The notes: generated from the sequence alone by a model not told the origin. DNA of 64,000 nt from Butyrivibrio sp. AE3004 (GCF_000703165.1 NZ_JNLQ01000002.1:124001-188000); one strand, 5' to 3'; shown: positions 1 through 10,416, numbered from the stretch's first letter. Program-made: numbers and translations.

Positions 1-1590
1 ATCTTTGAAGATCTTATCAGAAGATTTTCAGAAAATGCTGAGGCAGGTGATCACTACACAGGACGTGACATTATAAAGCTGATGGTTAACATACTGCTCG
101 CAGAGGGTTGTGATGATATTTTTGATGATGGAAAAGTAATTACTGTCTTGGATCAGGCATGTGGTACCGGTGGTATGCTTTCGACAAGTTATAACTTCAT
201 TAAGAGATACAATCCAACTGCTGATGTAAGACTATTCGGACAGGAAATCAATCCAGAGTCGTATGCGATTTGTTTGGCAGAAATGCTAATCAAGGGACAA
301 AATGCAGATAATATTTGCTATCAGGACACAATGAAGAAAGATCGATTCGCTGATACTAAAATGCGTTTTGTCATTGAAAATCCTCCTTTTGGAACACCAT
401 GGGGCGGTAAAGATGCAGCCGAAGGAGTTGAACAGGCTGTTAATGATGAGTATGCCAAAGGCTTTGATGGACGTTGGGGAGCTGGTGTTCCCGGAACGAG
501 CGACATGCAGCTTTTGTTTTTGCAATCTGCAATAGATAAAATGGACGACACTGTTGGGCGGGCAGCGATTATTGAAAATGGTAGTCCGTTATTTAATGGC
601 GGTACAGCGTCAGGTGAAAGCCAGATAAGAAGATGGGTATTAGAAAATGATCTAGTAGAAGCGATAATAGCTCTCCCTACTGAATTATTTTACAATACCG
701 AAATTGCAACCTACATATGGGTGCTTTCAAAAAATAAAAGAAATGAACGAAGAGGGAAGATTCAGCTCATTGATGCTTCAAACATATATCATAAACTAAG
801 AAAAGCTTTAGGAAAGAAGAAGAATGAGATTTCACCGGATGACAGAAAAGTGATTACTAAGCTGTATTCCGATTTTACTGAATCAGAGGATAGCAGAATA
901 TTTAAAAATGAAGACTTTATATATAAAGAGTATTCTGTTATGCAACCTCTGCAGAGAAGCTATGCTATAACCGATGAACGAATTCAATATATGCTTCAGT
1001 CTGGCTCGTTAAGCTCATTGTATGATGAAGCCAAAGTTAATGAGTTAGAAGACTCGGAGGAACTTTCAGGAAAAGATCAGAAAAAATTAGATGATTATAA
1101 TGAAAATAAACCAACATATGATTCGATTATTGAAACGTTAGAAAACGCAGTTTCTGATAAAAAATATTTATCAGAAAAACAATTCATTCCAGTGTTATCA
1201 GACGTACTTGATGGAATTATATCTGATAAGAAGTTGATTGCTAAAATTGCTTACGGTTTATCTGAAATGGATAAAACTGCTGAAATACAGAAGGACAAAA
1301 AGGGCAATATTATTTATGACAAGGAATCAAAGGACGTTGAGCTTATAAAATTTGAAGAAAACATTGATCAGTATATGGAAAGAGAAGTGCTTCCATATGT
1401 TCCAGATGCAAAAGCGTTTTTTGAAGAAAATCTTGGAGCTAAAAAGCCTGTTATTAAAACTGGAGCCGAGATACCTTTCACAAGGACTTTCTACAAATAT
1501 CAAGCTCCGGAGTCAAGCGTTGAACTTGAAAAACGATTTGTAGAACTAGAAGAATCAGTTTCAAAAAGTATAGGAAAACTATTTGGATAA
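1..1590 (+). CDS. hsdM: Type I restriction-modification DNA methyltransferase subunit HsdM (5' end outside window)
   Basis: The reading frame is open from base 1, so the N-terminus is missing; 529 residues are visible. The protein transfers methyl groups from S-adenosylmethionine to adenine within the site recognised by HsdS. The SAM-binding motif I reads DQACGTGGML (bases 150-179; most family members have DPACGTGG), and catalytic motif IV is NPPF at 379-390. The C-terminal third is charged and helical, as expected for contact with HsdS. The gene ends 13 bases before the hsdS start and shares an operon with hsdS and hsdR. The family call is secure. Confidence 0.96.
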   Translation: MFEDLIRRFSENAEAGDHYTGRDIIKLMVNILLAEGCDDIFDDGKVITVLDQACGTGGMLSTSYNFIKRYNPTADVRLFGQEINPESYAICLAEMLIKGQNADNICYQDTMKKDRFADTKMRFVIENPPFGTPWGGKDAAEGVEQAVNDEYAKGFDGRWGAGVPGTSDMQLLFLQSAIDKMDDTVGRAAIIENGSPLFNGGTASGESQIRRWVLENDLVEAIIALPTELFYNTEIATYIWVLSKNKRNERRGKIQLIDASNIYHKLRKALGKKKNEISPDDRKVITKLYSDFTESEDSRIFKNEDFIYKEYSVMQPLQRSYAITDERIQYMLQSGSLSSLYDEAKVNELEDSEELSGKDQKKLDDYNENKPTYDSIIETLENAVSDKKYLSEKQFIPVLSDVLDGIISDKKLIAKIAYGLSEMDKTAEIQKDKKGNIIYDKESKDVELIKFEENIDQYMEREVLPYVPDAKAFFEENLGAKKPVIKTGAEIPFTRTFYKYQAPESSVELEKRFVELEESVSKSIGKLFG

Positions 1591-1603
1591 GGAGGAGCTA
1601 TTG

Positions 1604-2896
1604 ATGATTGAATATAAAGAGACTGATATTCAGTGGCTTGGCTCAATACCTTCCTCGTGGGAATTGAAAAAAATCAAATATGTGTTACGAGAAAGAATTG
1701 AAAAGAATAACCCAGTAAGAACGTCTTTTATTTTATCTTTAACGGCAAAACAAGGGGTAATTCCGTATGATGAAAAAGAAGGAGGAGGCAACAAACCTAA
1801 AGAGGATGTTTCTGCATATAGATTAGCTTATCCCGGTGATATTGTAATGAATAGTATGAATATACTTTCGGGTTCTGTTGGTTTGTCAAATTATTTTGGC
1901 TGCGTAAGCCCTGTATATTACATGCTGCGTCCTAAAGATGAAGCTGATGATGTTCGTTTCTTCAATTACATATTTCAAACCACGATGTTTCAGCGTAGTC
2001 TGTTTGGCCTCGGTAATGGAATTCTTATTAAGGAATCTGGTAATGGAAAATTAAACACTATTCGAATGAGAATACCGATGGACAAATTTGGCGGATTGTA
2101 TATACCTATAGCACCACGTGAGGAACAGCATGCTATTTCAGATTATTTAGATGGAAAGTGTGCGGAAATAGATTCTTTGATAAGTAATATTCAAAGAGAG
2201 ATAGATACATTAGAAGCGTATAAGAAATCTGTAATTTCGGAATCTGTCACAAAGGGATTAGATCTAAACGCTGAGTTAAAAGATAGTGGCATTTTTTATA
2301 TGGGACCAATAAACAGTCTTTGGGGAATTTCAAAAATAGGATATACATGTACAAAGCTAACAAGAGCTTTTAACCCCGAGGATATGGCAGTTGTTTGCTC
2401 AAATAAGGGAAAAGTATTACCGCGTGATGAAAACGCAACTGGAAAAATGGTAAGCGAAGATAATGCCATGCAAGGAATCATAAAAGGAGACATTGCGATA
2501 CATGGAATGGATACTTGGCATGGTGCAATTGCCTTGTCCGATATGGACGGGAAAATCACTAGAGTTGTTCACGTCTGCGATAGCTCAGAAGATAAAAGAT
2601 ACATCGTATATTATATGCAATATTTGGCATTCCAAGGTGTATATAAACTCATTTCTAATGGCGTAAGAGGAAATACAAGTGACTTTAGAAGTTGGGAAAA
2701 GGTAAAGGATATTTATATACCATTACCTCCTAAAAGTGAGCAAGAGAGAATATGCAATTATCTGGATGATGTGTGCCAGGAGGTCGACTTAGCTATAGAG
2801 AAGAAGCAAGAGCAATTGGATATTCTTGAGACATATAAGAAAACAATTATATATGAATATGTAACAGGAAAGAAGGGGGTCCCCGTTAATGCTTGA
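1604..2896 (+). CDS. hsdS: Type I restriction-modification specificity subunit HsdS
   Basis: This 430-residue protein supplies DNA target recognition for the HsdM and HsdR complex. It shows the two-fold HsdS layout: each target-recognition domain is followed by a conserved helical spacer. The first spacer starts near residue 178 (ISDYLDGKCAEIDSLI) and the second near residue 385 (ICNYLDDVCQEVDLAI), both ending in LEAYKK/LETYKK. The first domain opens with the typical DIQWLGSIPSSWELKKIKY stretch. I chose ATG 1604 because GGAGGAG at 1591-1597 sits at the right distance; an in-frame TTG at 1583 lies inside hsdM. The target sequence cannot be read from the protein. Confidence 0.95.
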   Translation: MIEYKETDIQWLGSIPSSWELKKIKYVLRERIEKNNPVRTSFILSLTAKQGVIPYDEKEGGGNKPKEDVSAYRLAYPGDIVMNSMNILSGSVGLSNYFGCVSPVYYMLRPKDEADDVRFFNYIFQTTMFQRSLFGLGNGILIKESGNGKLNTIRMRIPMDKFGGLYIPIAPREEQHAISDYLDGKCAEIDSLISNIQREIDTLEAYKKSVISESVTKGLDLNAELKDSGIFYMGPINSLWGISKIGYTCTKLTRAFNPEDMAVVCSNKGKVLPRDENATGKMVSEDNAMQGIIKGDIAIHGMDTWHGAIALSDMDGKITRVVHVCDSSEDKRYIVYYMQYLAFQGVYKLISNGVRGNTSDFRSWEKVKDIYIPLPPKSEQERICNYLDDVCQEVDLAIEKKQEQLDILETYKKTIIYEYVTGKKGVPVNA

Positions 2897-3329
2897 TATG
2901 GGCGGTTGGTATTGGTTTTTTTCTGGTGAAGAGGAAAAGCTCGAAAAGCATAGATGTGGCAAATGGATGTATTTCTTTGATGATCAGACTTTTGCGCAAC
3001 AGATTTGTGAAGCAGCAATTCAATCGGGTGCATGCTATGAATGCAAGTGCACAAATATGGAAGTGCAAATGGTTGATACAGGGGTTATCTGTTTTTATCT
3101 AAATGGCGATGACATTGCTAATCATTTTAGAGTTATCAAATTCATGCTTGATCATGATTTGATAAGAAAGACAAAGACTGGGAGATATTATAACAATAGC
3201 TTTAAATTTGATGATCAGACTCGTGCTGGAGAGTATGGTGCAGATTTTGAAGGAAAAATCAAATTAAGCGAATTTATAAAACTTGATACAGGAGAATTTA
3301 TAAGGAAGGAGGACAATGCAAATGGGTGA
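2889..3329 (+). CDS. Small protein of unknown function inserted in the hsd operon
   Basis: This 146-residue soluble protein overlaps the hsdS stop by 8 bases and the hsdR start by 8 bases, so it is translationally coupled to both. It is aromatic at the start (GGWYWFF), has a GKWMYFFDD block near residue 25 and a Cys pair (CYECKC) near residue 50, and carries no signal peptide or membrane segment. The GKWM-FF block recalls the Bles03/putative phosphothreonine-lyase-domain family, but that is a weak resemblance from memory. Its position suggests a role tied to the type I enzyme, such as control or anti-restriction, which is inference. Confidence 0.8.
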   Translation: MLDMGGWYWFFSGEEEKLEKHRCGKWMYFFDDQTFAQQICEAAIQSGACYECKCTNMEVQMVDTGVICFYLNGDDIANHFRVIKFMLDHDLIRKTKTGRYYNNSFKFDDQTRAGEYGADFEGKIKLSEFIKLDTGEFIRKEDNANG

Positions 3330-6300
3330 AAAGACAGATGTTGATTTCCTTGATTCAACAGATGGAGCGGCTGAATCTGGAAAGAGAATCGCTAAATATG
3401 CTGATTTGCTTGTTCATCACGCTTCGATTCTGTCAGAGAAGGAGTTTCAGAAATATCTTCTCGAAAGATTGGAACGGGACAATGGTTATATCATAAGAGA
3501 TGCGAAGAACTTTGACCGTTACTTTGCTATTGATAGAGAAATGCTTTTTTCTTTCTTGAATAATACGCAGCCTGATACTATGGAATATTTAAGAAAGATA
3601 TATAAGGCTGATTTGGAAGAAACCATTGTTAATTTTATTAATACAGAAACAACTAAAACTCGTGGAAGTTTGATAGAGGTACTTAAGCACGGAATTGAAA
3701 TATCAAATCAGAAACTCGATTTGATGTATACAAAGCCTGCAACGTCTTTTAATCCTGAACTTACAAAGAAATACGGACAGAATATTTTTTCAGTAATGGA
3801 AGAGGTGTGGGCTAGTGATAAGGAACGAATAGATGTTGTTATTTTTTTGAATGGCTTAGCGATAATGTCATTTGAATTAAAGTGCAATGCTGCAGGCCAG
3901 TCGTATCAAGATGCTATATATCAATTCCGTACAGATCGAAATCCTAAGACAAGATTATTCATGTTCAAAGCAGGAACTTTGGTTAACTTTGCTATGGATC
4001 TCGAAGAAGTATATATGACAACTAAGCTTGATGGAGATGCAACGTTCTTCCTGCCATTTAATATGGGAAATGGTGAAGGCGTAGCAGCCGGAGCAGGTAA
4101 TCCTGTTTTTGAAGATAAGTACAGTGTGTCATATATGTGGGAAGACATCCTAACCAAGGATACTGTGCTTGATTTGATAAGTAAGTTTATTTTTATAGAG
4201 ACCAAAGAAAAAGTTGATGAAACTACCGGAAAAATCAAACGTTCTGAAAATCTTATATTCCCTCGATATCATCAGCTTGATGTTATAAGAAAAACTTTGG
4301 CAGATGTTCGAGAAAATGGAACGGCACAGAATTATTTAATTCAGCATAGTGCAGGTTCGGGAAAAACGAACTCAATAGCTTGGTTGGCACACAGACTTAC
4401 ATCGCTTCATGATGCAGACAACAAAATAATATTCAACAATATTGTGATTGTTACAGATAGAGTTGTTGTCGATCGCCAGTTGCAAAAGGCTATTATGGGC
4501 ATGGAACATAAAGCCGGATTGATTCGTGTTATGGATGATAAATGTAATTCGGCGGATTTGGCAATTGCGTTAAATGGTAATACCAAAATAATTGCTACTA
4601 CTATTCAGAAGTTCCCTTATATCGTAGATAGCGTTTCTGGACTGAAAGATAAGAGATTTGCGGTGATTATTGATGAGGCTCATTCATCTACTGCCGGAAA
4701 AGATATGGCGGCGGTAACGATGGCGTTGGGTTCTGGTGAAGAGGTTGAAGCTGATGTTGAGGATTTAATTTCAAGCGAGATTAAACGCAACGGAAAACAG
4801 GCAAACGTTTCTATGTTTGCGTTTACCGCTACACCTAAGCCGACTACTATTCAACTGTTTGGCAGATTAAATAAAAAGGGACAACGTGAAGCTTTCCATG
4901 TTTATTCAATGAAGCAAGCTATAGAAGAAGGCTTTATTCTTGATGTATTGCAAAACTATACTGAGTATTCTACTTTTTATCGACTCAACAAGGAGATAGA
5001 AGAAGATCCAAGGTGTAAGACAAATGAAGCTAAGCGACAGATTGCTCGTTTTATCGAACTTCATGACACTAATATTGCACAACGAGTGGAAGTCATTGTC
5101 GAGCATTTTAGAACATCTGTAATGCAAGAACTTGGTGGACAGGCCAAGGCAATGGTAATTACTGCGTCTCGTCAAGGTGCGGTGAAGTATAGGCAGGCAT
5201 TTGAGGATTATATTACAAAGAAGGGATATGAAGGCATTCATGCTTTGGTAGCATTTTCGGGAAAAGTAAAATTACCGGATGATGATACTGAATATACAGA
5301 GGCATCAATGAACGGATTTTCTGAAGATCGATTGACGAGAGAGTTTGATACGGATGCATACCAAGTTCTATTGGTTGCAAATAAATATCAAACAGGATTT
5401 GATCAGCCTAAACTTTGTGCAATGTATGTTCTGAAGAAGCTTAAAGGCGTTAATGCTGTACAGACTTTATCAAGGCTTAACCGTATATGTGCACCGTATG
5501 ATAAAAAGACATTTGTATTGGACTTTGTTAATACATATGAAGAGATAAAAGCCGCGTTTGCACCTTATTACACGACGACTCTATTGTCTAATTCTGTAAC
5601 TCCGAGTGCAGTATACGATCTTGAAGCCAAAATTGATGCTTATTCAATTCTTGATCCTGCAGATATTGATGCGGCAAATGAGATTTTGTATTCGCAAAAA
5701 GTATCTGGAAAAGATAAGCAGCGTTTGACATTCTTCCTGCAGAAAAGCAAGAAGTTGCTTGATAACTTTGATTATGAAGAGCAAAGAAATTGTGTAGCTG
5801 TAATGCGTGGTTTTGTTAGATTTTATGAGTTCTTATTACAAGTATCAAGCTTTGAAGATACAGAACTTCACAAAAAATACAATTACGTAGCATACTTGCT
5901 TGCATATATAAACATCAAGCATCCGGGTGGAGGCTTTAATTTGGATGGAAAAATTAAAGCTACAAATTTTGTTCAGAAAAAGGGTGAAGAGCATACAAAA
6001 CCGAAACTCGTAGCTGATCCGATAATGAAATTACCGATAGCAGAACATTTTGGATTAACGGAAGACAAAGAGAAAAGGCTTTCTGAAATAATAGACGAGA
6101 TTAACAGTAGAACAGGTAAAAACTATGACAATGATGTTGTAGTTAAAGCTATGCTTCAGATTCGAGATATTCTGATGAAATCAGAAAAATTAAAGACAAG
6201 CGCTAAGAATAACACTCAAAAAGACTTCGAGTTTTCTTACTTCGATGATATTGATGATGCGCTGATTGAGGGCTTGTCACAAAATCAGGATTTCTTCTCA

Positions 6301-6384
6301 TTGATGCTTTCAAATGAAGAAATGAAAAGAGAAGTACTTGGTATATTTTCAGATGAAATATATAAGAGCTTAAGAAACGCATAA
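3322..6384 (+). CDS. hsdR: Type I restriction endonuclease/translocase subunit HsdR
   Basis: This 1,020-residue motor cuts unmethylated DNA after ATP-driven translocation. The N-terminal nuclease domain has the PD-(D/E)xK pattern (IDVVIFLNG...SFELK) followed by the Q-x3-Y type motif AGQSYQDAIYQF. The SF2 motor follows: Walker A SAGSGKT near residue 344, DEAH (IIDEAHSS) near residue 451, and motif III FTATPKP. A later block, VANKYQTGFDQPKL then LSRLNR, corresponds to motifs V-VI. The full length matches the family. I prefer ATG 3322, nine bases after AAGGAGG at 3306-3312; ATG 3316 is too close. The gene looks intact, so the type I system is probably active. Confidence 0.96.
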   Translation: MGEKTDVDFLDSTDGAAESGKRIAKYADLLVHHASILSEKEFQKYLLERLERDNGYIIRDAKNFDRYFAIDREMLFSFLNNTQPDTMEYLRKIYKADLEETIVNFINTETTKTRGSLIEVLKHGIEISNQKLDLMYTKPATSFNPELTKKYGQNIFSVMEEVWASDKERIDVVIFLNGLAIMSFELKCNAAGQSYQDAIYQFRTDRNPKTRLFMFKAGTLVNFAMDLEEVYMTTKLDGDATFFLPFNMGNGEGVAAGAGNPVFEDKYSVSYMWEDILTKDTVLDLISKFIFIETKEKVDETTGKIKRSENLIFPRYHQLDVIRKTLADVRENGTAQNYLIQHSAGSGKTNSIAWLAHRLTSLHDADNKIIFNNIVIVTDRVVVDRQLQKAIMGMEHKAGLIRVMDDKCNSADLAIALNGNTKIIATTIQKFPYIVDSVSGLKDKRFAVIIDEAHSSTAGKDMAAVTMALGSGEEVEADVEDLISSEIKRNGKQANVSMFAFTATPKPTTIQLFGRLNKKGQREAFHVYSMKQAIEEGFILDVLQNYTEYSTFYRLNKEIEEDPRCKTNEAKRQIARFIELHDTNIAQRVEVIVEHFRTSVMQELGGQAKAMVITASRQGAVKYRQAFEDYITKKGYEGIHALVAFSGKVKLPDDDTEYTEASMNGFSEDRLTREFDTDAYQVLLVANKYQTGFDQPKLCAMYVLKKLKGVNAVQTLSRLNRICAPYDKKTFVLDFVNTYEEIKAAFAPYYTTTLLSNSVTPSAVYDLEAKIDAYSILDPADIDAANEILYSQKVSGKDKQRLTFFLQKSKKLLDNFDYEEQRNCVAVMRGFVRFYEFLLQVSSFEDTELHKKYNYVAYLLAYINIKHPGGGFNLDGKIKATNFVQKKGEEHTKPKLVADPIMKLPIAEHFGLTEDKEKRLSEIIDEINSRTGKNYDNDVVVKAMLQIRDILMKSEKLKTSAKNNTQKDFEFSYFDDIDDALIEGLSQNQDFFSLMLSNEEMKREVLGIFSDEIYKSLRNA

Positions 6385-6403
6385 ATTGGGAGGTACTAGC
6401 GCA

Positions 6404-9235
6404 ATGTTTGAAAAATATCGCTTAAAATCAGCACTGACTGAATATAAAAAGAGCTTTGAAACACGCTGGAAAGATGAAAAATACAAGTGGGAAGCGGTTC
6501 AATGTTTTCAGGTTAACTGGGAGATAAATGCCGGTAATTTCTATGAGATGTTAACCAAGGCACTTTCTCAGACAGGAAATCTTTTGGCATCTAATAACTA
6601 TTTTCCGGCAAAGATGATCATCAAATTTGCGGAAATAGTGCCAGAAGAAGTACGAGCTATGTTTATAAGCTTATACGATGAAAGTAAAGATGTTTATCAG
6701 AGAATTGATGATTTTAAGCAGAAATCAAACAGCCTCTTAGAGCGATATGGAAATGGCGCAGCACAGCACTACCAGTATGAGAACACGATTACTACATACT
6801 TATGGCTCAGATATCCGGATAAATATTACATTTTTAAGCTAACAGAGATAAAGGCTGTTTCAAACGAGTTAGAGAGTGACTATCAGTTTAAAAAAGGTGC
6901 TTATGCTGACAATATTCGTAATTTCCTATCATTCTACAATGAAATCTGCGATGAGATTAAGCAGGATGATGAACTGAGGAATATGTTAGCATCTCAGCTA
7001 ACTGGTACATGCTATCCTGATCCGGAGTTAAGGACTCTTACGATTGATGTTGGATTCTATATTAGCAGATACATAAGTAGTGATAATCAGTCTGCATCTA
7101 CAGATGAATGGTGGCCTCAAGATTATACGCCAGCCCTTTCTGTTGATGATTGGGAAGCGTTATTGAATGATAATGATGTTTTTACTGATAGTAGTTTGGA
7201 AATAATGAAGCGAATGCTTGATTATGGCGGAAAAGCTACATGTACCCAGCTTTCAATAAAGTATGGTGAAAGCAAGAATTTTTATAATTCTGGATCGTCC
7301 GCATTGGCAAAGAGAATAGTACAGAAGACAGGGTGTCCAATTATGCCTCGCGATGAGGAAAATAGTAGATATTGGCCTGTTCTTTACGTCGGAAAGACCG
7401 CAAAGAAAGATGAAGAAGGTGCATATGTCTGGAAACTACGAGATGAGTTACTCGAAGCACTTCAGAGAGTAGATTTATCAAAGGTAAAGCTTTATGCAAA
7501 TCTTGCTCCCCGTTTTTGGAAGATTAGTCACGGAAATGATTGTATTACCGATGCAGAGGCGATAACTTTCGATAAAAGAAGAGTTATCGTGGTTCATAAA
7601 GATACTGCGGCTATGGCAAAATCAAGCGTTAGCCAGGGAGAAGATTTTACTGCAAACATGAAGAAAGGCGATTTCTTCTATATGTGCCGTGGTAATAGTG
7701 TAAGACTGCTCGGAAGAATTGATACGGATGAAGTTGAAGAAAATCCGGAAAAGCAAGATGGCTGGTGCGAACGAAGCTATACAGTAATTGCAGAATCACG
7801 AGATAAAAATGCATATTCGGGAGAAAAGAAGTGGTGGACACCTAATTTCAATTCTACATGTATTCCTGTTCCTGAAGCGGATTATGCATTATTTGAGGAA
7901 AACATATTAAAGCCATACTTTGGTGTGACTAAAGACGATTTGCTAAAAGGTGATACTTCTGGCATGAATTATTGGTTTTTAAATGCAAATCCTAAGATCT
8001 GGAGTATGTCAAGCATGCCTGTAGGAGAGGTACAGGATTATACGCTTTACAATGATAATGGTAATAAGAGGCGCATTTTCCAAAACTTCCTTGATGCTAA
8101 GGCTGGAGACATGGTGATCGGTTATGAATCTACACCGGTAAAGCAGATTGTAGCCATTCTTAGAATAAGTGCGGAACAAGATGGCGAAAAAATATACTTT
8201 GAGAAACTAGAAGGCCTGACTTCTCCTATAGATTTCTCTACGCTTAAAGAGTGCTCTGAACTTGAAAAAATGGAGTACTTTGGTATGCAGCAAGGTAGCC
8301 TTTTTAAGCTTACAAAAGGAGAATATGAATTTATTCTCGATATGATACGAGAAGAAAACCCTGCTCCGGCTACAAAAGGCAACACTCCATATACAAAAGA
8401 TGATTTCCTTAAGCAGGTTTATATGACAGAAGCTAAGTATGATAGATTGGCTGCTGTATTAAAAAAGAAAAAGAATGTAATCCTTCAAGGTGCTCCTGGT
8501 GTTGGTAAGACCTTTGCAGCAAAAAGACTGGCTTATTCAATTATGGGAGAAATAGATGAGGATCGCATTGAGTTTGTTCAATTCCATCAGAATTATTCTT
8601 ATGAAGATTTTATGATGGGATATAAGCCTGTTGACGAGGGATTTAAGCTTAAATTTGGCATTTTTTATAGATTTTGCAAAAAAGCTGAAAATCATCCGGA
8701 TAAAGATTTCTTCTTTATAATTGATGAAATCAATCGTGGTAATATGAGCAAGATTTTTGGAGAATTGCTTATGCTTATTGAGGCTGATTACCGCGATAAA
8801 AAGGCTACTTTAGCTTATAACGGATTAGAGTTTACGGTGCCCAAGCGGTTGCATATCATTGGCATGATGAATACTGCGGATCGAAGCCTTGCAATGATTG
8901 ACTATGCTCTTCGTAGAAGGTTTAGTTTCTTTGATATGGAACCGGGATTTGACTCAGAAGGATTTTTAAATTATCAAAAGGGCTTTAATAGTGCAACATT
9001 TGATACTTTGGTAGAGAAGATAAAGGAACTAAATGGAGATATTTTAAAAGATCCATCATTGGGAAAAGGTTTCTGCATTGGACATAGTTATTTCTGCAAT
9101 ATAGATGAGTGTACAGATGATGTTCTGAAAGATATTGTTGATTTTGATATTATTCCTATGCTTAGTGAATATTGGTTTGATGACAATACAAAACTTCAGA
9201 AATGGGAAAACATTTTACATGGGGTATTTCAATGA
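6404..9235 (+). CDS. mcrB: McrB-type AAA+ GTPase of a type IV (modification-dependent) restriction system
   Basis: The 943-residue protein has a McrB-type motor at its C-terminus: Walker A GAPGVGKT near residue 696, Walker B FFIIDEINRGN near residue 773, and the McrB signature MNTADRS near residue 823 followed by YALRRRF. In the family this motor hydrolyses GTP and drives cleavage by McrC at methylated DNA. The long N-terminal part differs from E. coli McrB. Residues about 520-650 resemble an EVE/PUA-like modified-base reader (NYWFLNANPKIW then GDMVIGYES), and a charged helical domain precedes it. ATG 6404 follows GGGAGG at 6388; the upstream TTG at 6386 lies before that site. It sits 19 bases after hsdR and overlaps mcrC by ATGA. 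Confidence 0.93.
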   Translation: MFEKYRLKSALTEYKKSFETRWKDEKYKWEAVQCFQVNWEINAGNFYEMLTKALSQTGNLLASNNYFPAKMIIKFAEIVPEEVRAMFISLYDESKDVYQRIDDFKQKSNSLLERYGNGAAQHYQYENTITTYLWLRYPDKYYIFKLTEIKAVSNELESDYQFKKGAYADNIRNFLSFYNEICDEIKQDDELRNMLASQLTGTCYPDPELRTLTIDVGFYISRYISSDNQSASTDEWWPQDYTPALSVDDWEALLNDNDVFTDSSLEIMKRMLDYGGKATCTQLSIKYGESKNFYNSGSSALAKRIVQKTGCPIMPRDEENSRYWPVLYVGKTAKKDEEGAYVWKLRDELLEALQRVDLSKVKLYANLAPRFWKISHGNDCITDAEAITFDKRRVIVVHKDTAAMAKSSVSQGEDFTANMKKGDFFYMCRGNSVRLLGRIDTDEVEENPEKQDGWCERSYTVIAESRDKNAYSGEKKWWTPNFNSTCIPVPEADYALFEENILKPYFGVTKDDLLKGDTSGMNYWFLNANPKIWSMSSMPVGEVQDYTLYNDNGNKRRIFQNFLDAKAGDMVIGYESTPVKQIVAILRISAEQDGEKIYFEKLEGLTSPIDFSTLKECSELEKMEYFGMQQGSLFKLTKGEYEFILDMIREENPAPATKGNTPYTKDDFLKQVYMTEAKYDRLAAVLKKKKNVILQGAPGVGKTFAAKRLAYSIMGEIDEDRIEFVQFHQNYSYEDFMMGYKPVDEGFKLKFGIFYRFCKKAENHPDKDFFFIIDEINRGNMSKIFGELLMLIEADYRDKKATLAYNGLEFTVPKRLHIIGMMNTADRSLAMIDYALRRRFSFFDMEPGFDSEGFLNYQKGFNSATFDTLVEKIKELNGDILKDPSLGKGFCIGHSYFCNIDECTDDVLKDIVDFDIIPMLSEYWFDDNTKLQKWENILHGVFQ

Positions 9236-10314
9236 CAAGAGATAGAAGGATATTGATAAAAAACATATATCATATGCTTTCTTATGCGTTCAGTTCCCTA
9301 AATCATGAAGGCTTTCAAAACGTCGCTAAAGAGGAATTTGATAATATTCAAAATATGTTTGCCGCTATTCTGAGCAGGGGTGTAAACCTCCAGCTTAAAC
9401 AAGGCCTTTATAAAGAATATGTTGAAAAAACAGAAGATTTGTCAGTCATACATGGGAAGATTAATCTTCAGGGTACAATTAGAAATAAGATTGAAAAAAG
9501 AAAACTTGTAACGTGTGACTTTGATGAGTTATCGGAGAATAACATATTCAATCAGATTATTAAGTCTTCTATGCTTTTGCTATTGAGCAGTAGTGAGGTT
9601 GAGGAACAGTATAAAAAGGAAATGAAGAAATCTTTGCTGTTTTTTTCAACTATTGATGAAGTTGCTGATTTGAAAAACATACAATGGTCATCTATTAGAT
9701 TTCAGCGTAATAATCAGAGCTATAGGCTATTACTTGGAATTAGCCAGCTTATGATTGAAGGGATGATTATTACAACTGATAAGGGCATTTATAAAATTGC
9801 AACATTTGTTGATGATCAGAAGATGTGGCATTTGTTCCAGAATTTCATTCTGGAATATTATAAAAAGCACTATCCGGAACTGCGACCGCATTCACCGCAG
9901 ATACCGTGGGATGTACCGGAATCAACAGATATGACATTGCTACCTACAATGCAAACGGATATTGTGCTGCATAATAAACCTAAGACGTTAATAATCGATG
10001 CTAAGTATTATTCAAAAAGTTCTTTCCAAAAGCAGTTTGATAAACAGACAATAATGTCTGGAAATCTTTATCAGATTTATACATACGTGAAGAACTATGA
10101 TAACGATAACACAGGTAATGTTTCGGGGTTGCTATTGTATGCAAAAACTGATGAAGAGCTTGAAGCTAAGGCGGACTACATGATGGGGAATAATCATATC
10201 GGTATTGATAATTTAGACTTAAATGTAGAATTTGAAAACATCCGTGAAAAATTAGATTCTATAGTCGAAAGAGAACTGCTCTATGCAAGACGAATAATGG
10301 GAGCAAATTCTTGA
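9232..10314 (+). CDS. mcrC: McrC-type nuclease subunit
   Basis: This 360-residue partner of McrB carries a PD-(D/E)xK nuclease core: TDIVLHN then LIIDAKYY near residues 242-257, with D and D-x-K as catalytic residues. The N-terminal part (RILIKNIYHMLSYAF) is typical of the LlaJI/McrC family. ATG 9232 overlaps the mcrB stop as ATGA, which decides the start over the in-frame ATG 9202. It closes the hsd-mcr block and is followed by a strong terminator. Confidence 0.93.
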   Translation: MTRDRRILIKNIYHMLSYAFSSLNHEGFQNVAKEEFDNIQNMFAAILSRGVNLQLKQGLYKEYVEKTEDLSVIHGKINLQGTIRNKIEKRKLVTCDFDELSENNIFNQIIKSSMLLLLSSSEVEEQYKKEMKKSLLFFSTIDEVADLKNIQWSSIRFQRNNQSYRLLLGISQLMIEGMIITTDKGIYKIATFVDDQKMWHLFQNFILEYYKKHYPELRPHSPQIPWDVPESTDMTLLPTMQTDIVLHNKPKTLIIDAKYYSKSSFQKQFDKQTIMSGNLYQIYTYVKNYDNDNTGNVSGLLLYAKTDEELEAKADYMMGNNHIGIDNLDLNVEFENIREKLDSIVERELLYARRIMGANS

Positions 10315-10374
10315 TTTACTAAGTACAGTTGTGTTTCACTAGACAAACGAAGTAATAAACAGTAAAAAAGATAG

Positions 10375-10416
10375 AATCAGCAAAGAAATCCAGATGGATC
10401 CTTTGCTGATTTTTTA
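10375..10416 (+). terminator. Rho-independent terminator after mcrC
   Basis: An 11-bp perfect stem (AATCAGCAAAG at 10375-10385 with CTTTGCTGATT at 10401-10411) is followed by a T run. The loop contains a second small hairpin (ATCC/GGAT), making the structure unusually stable. Confidence 0.9.
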
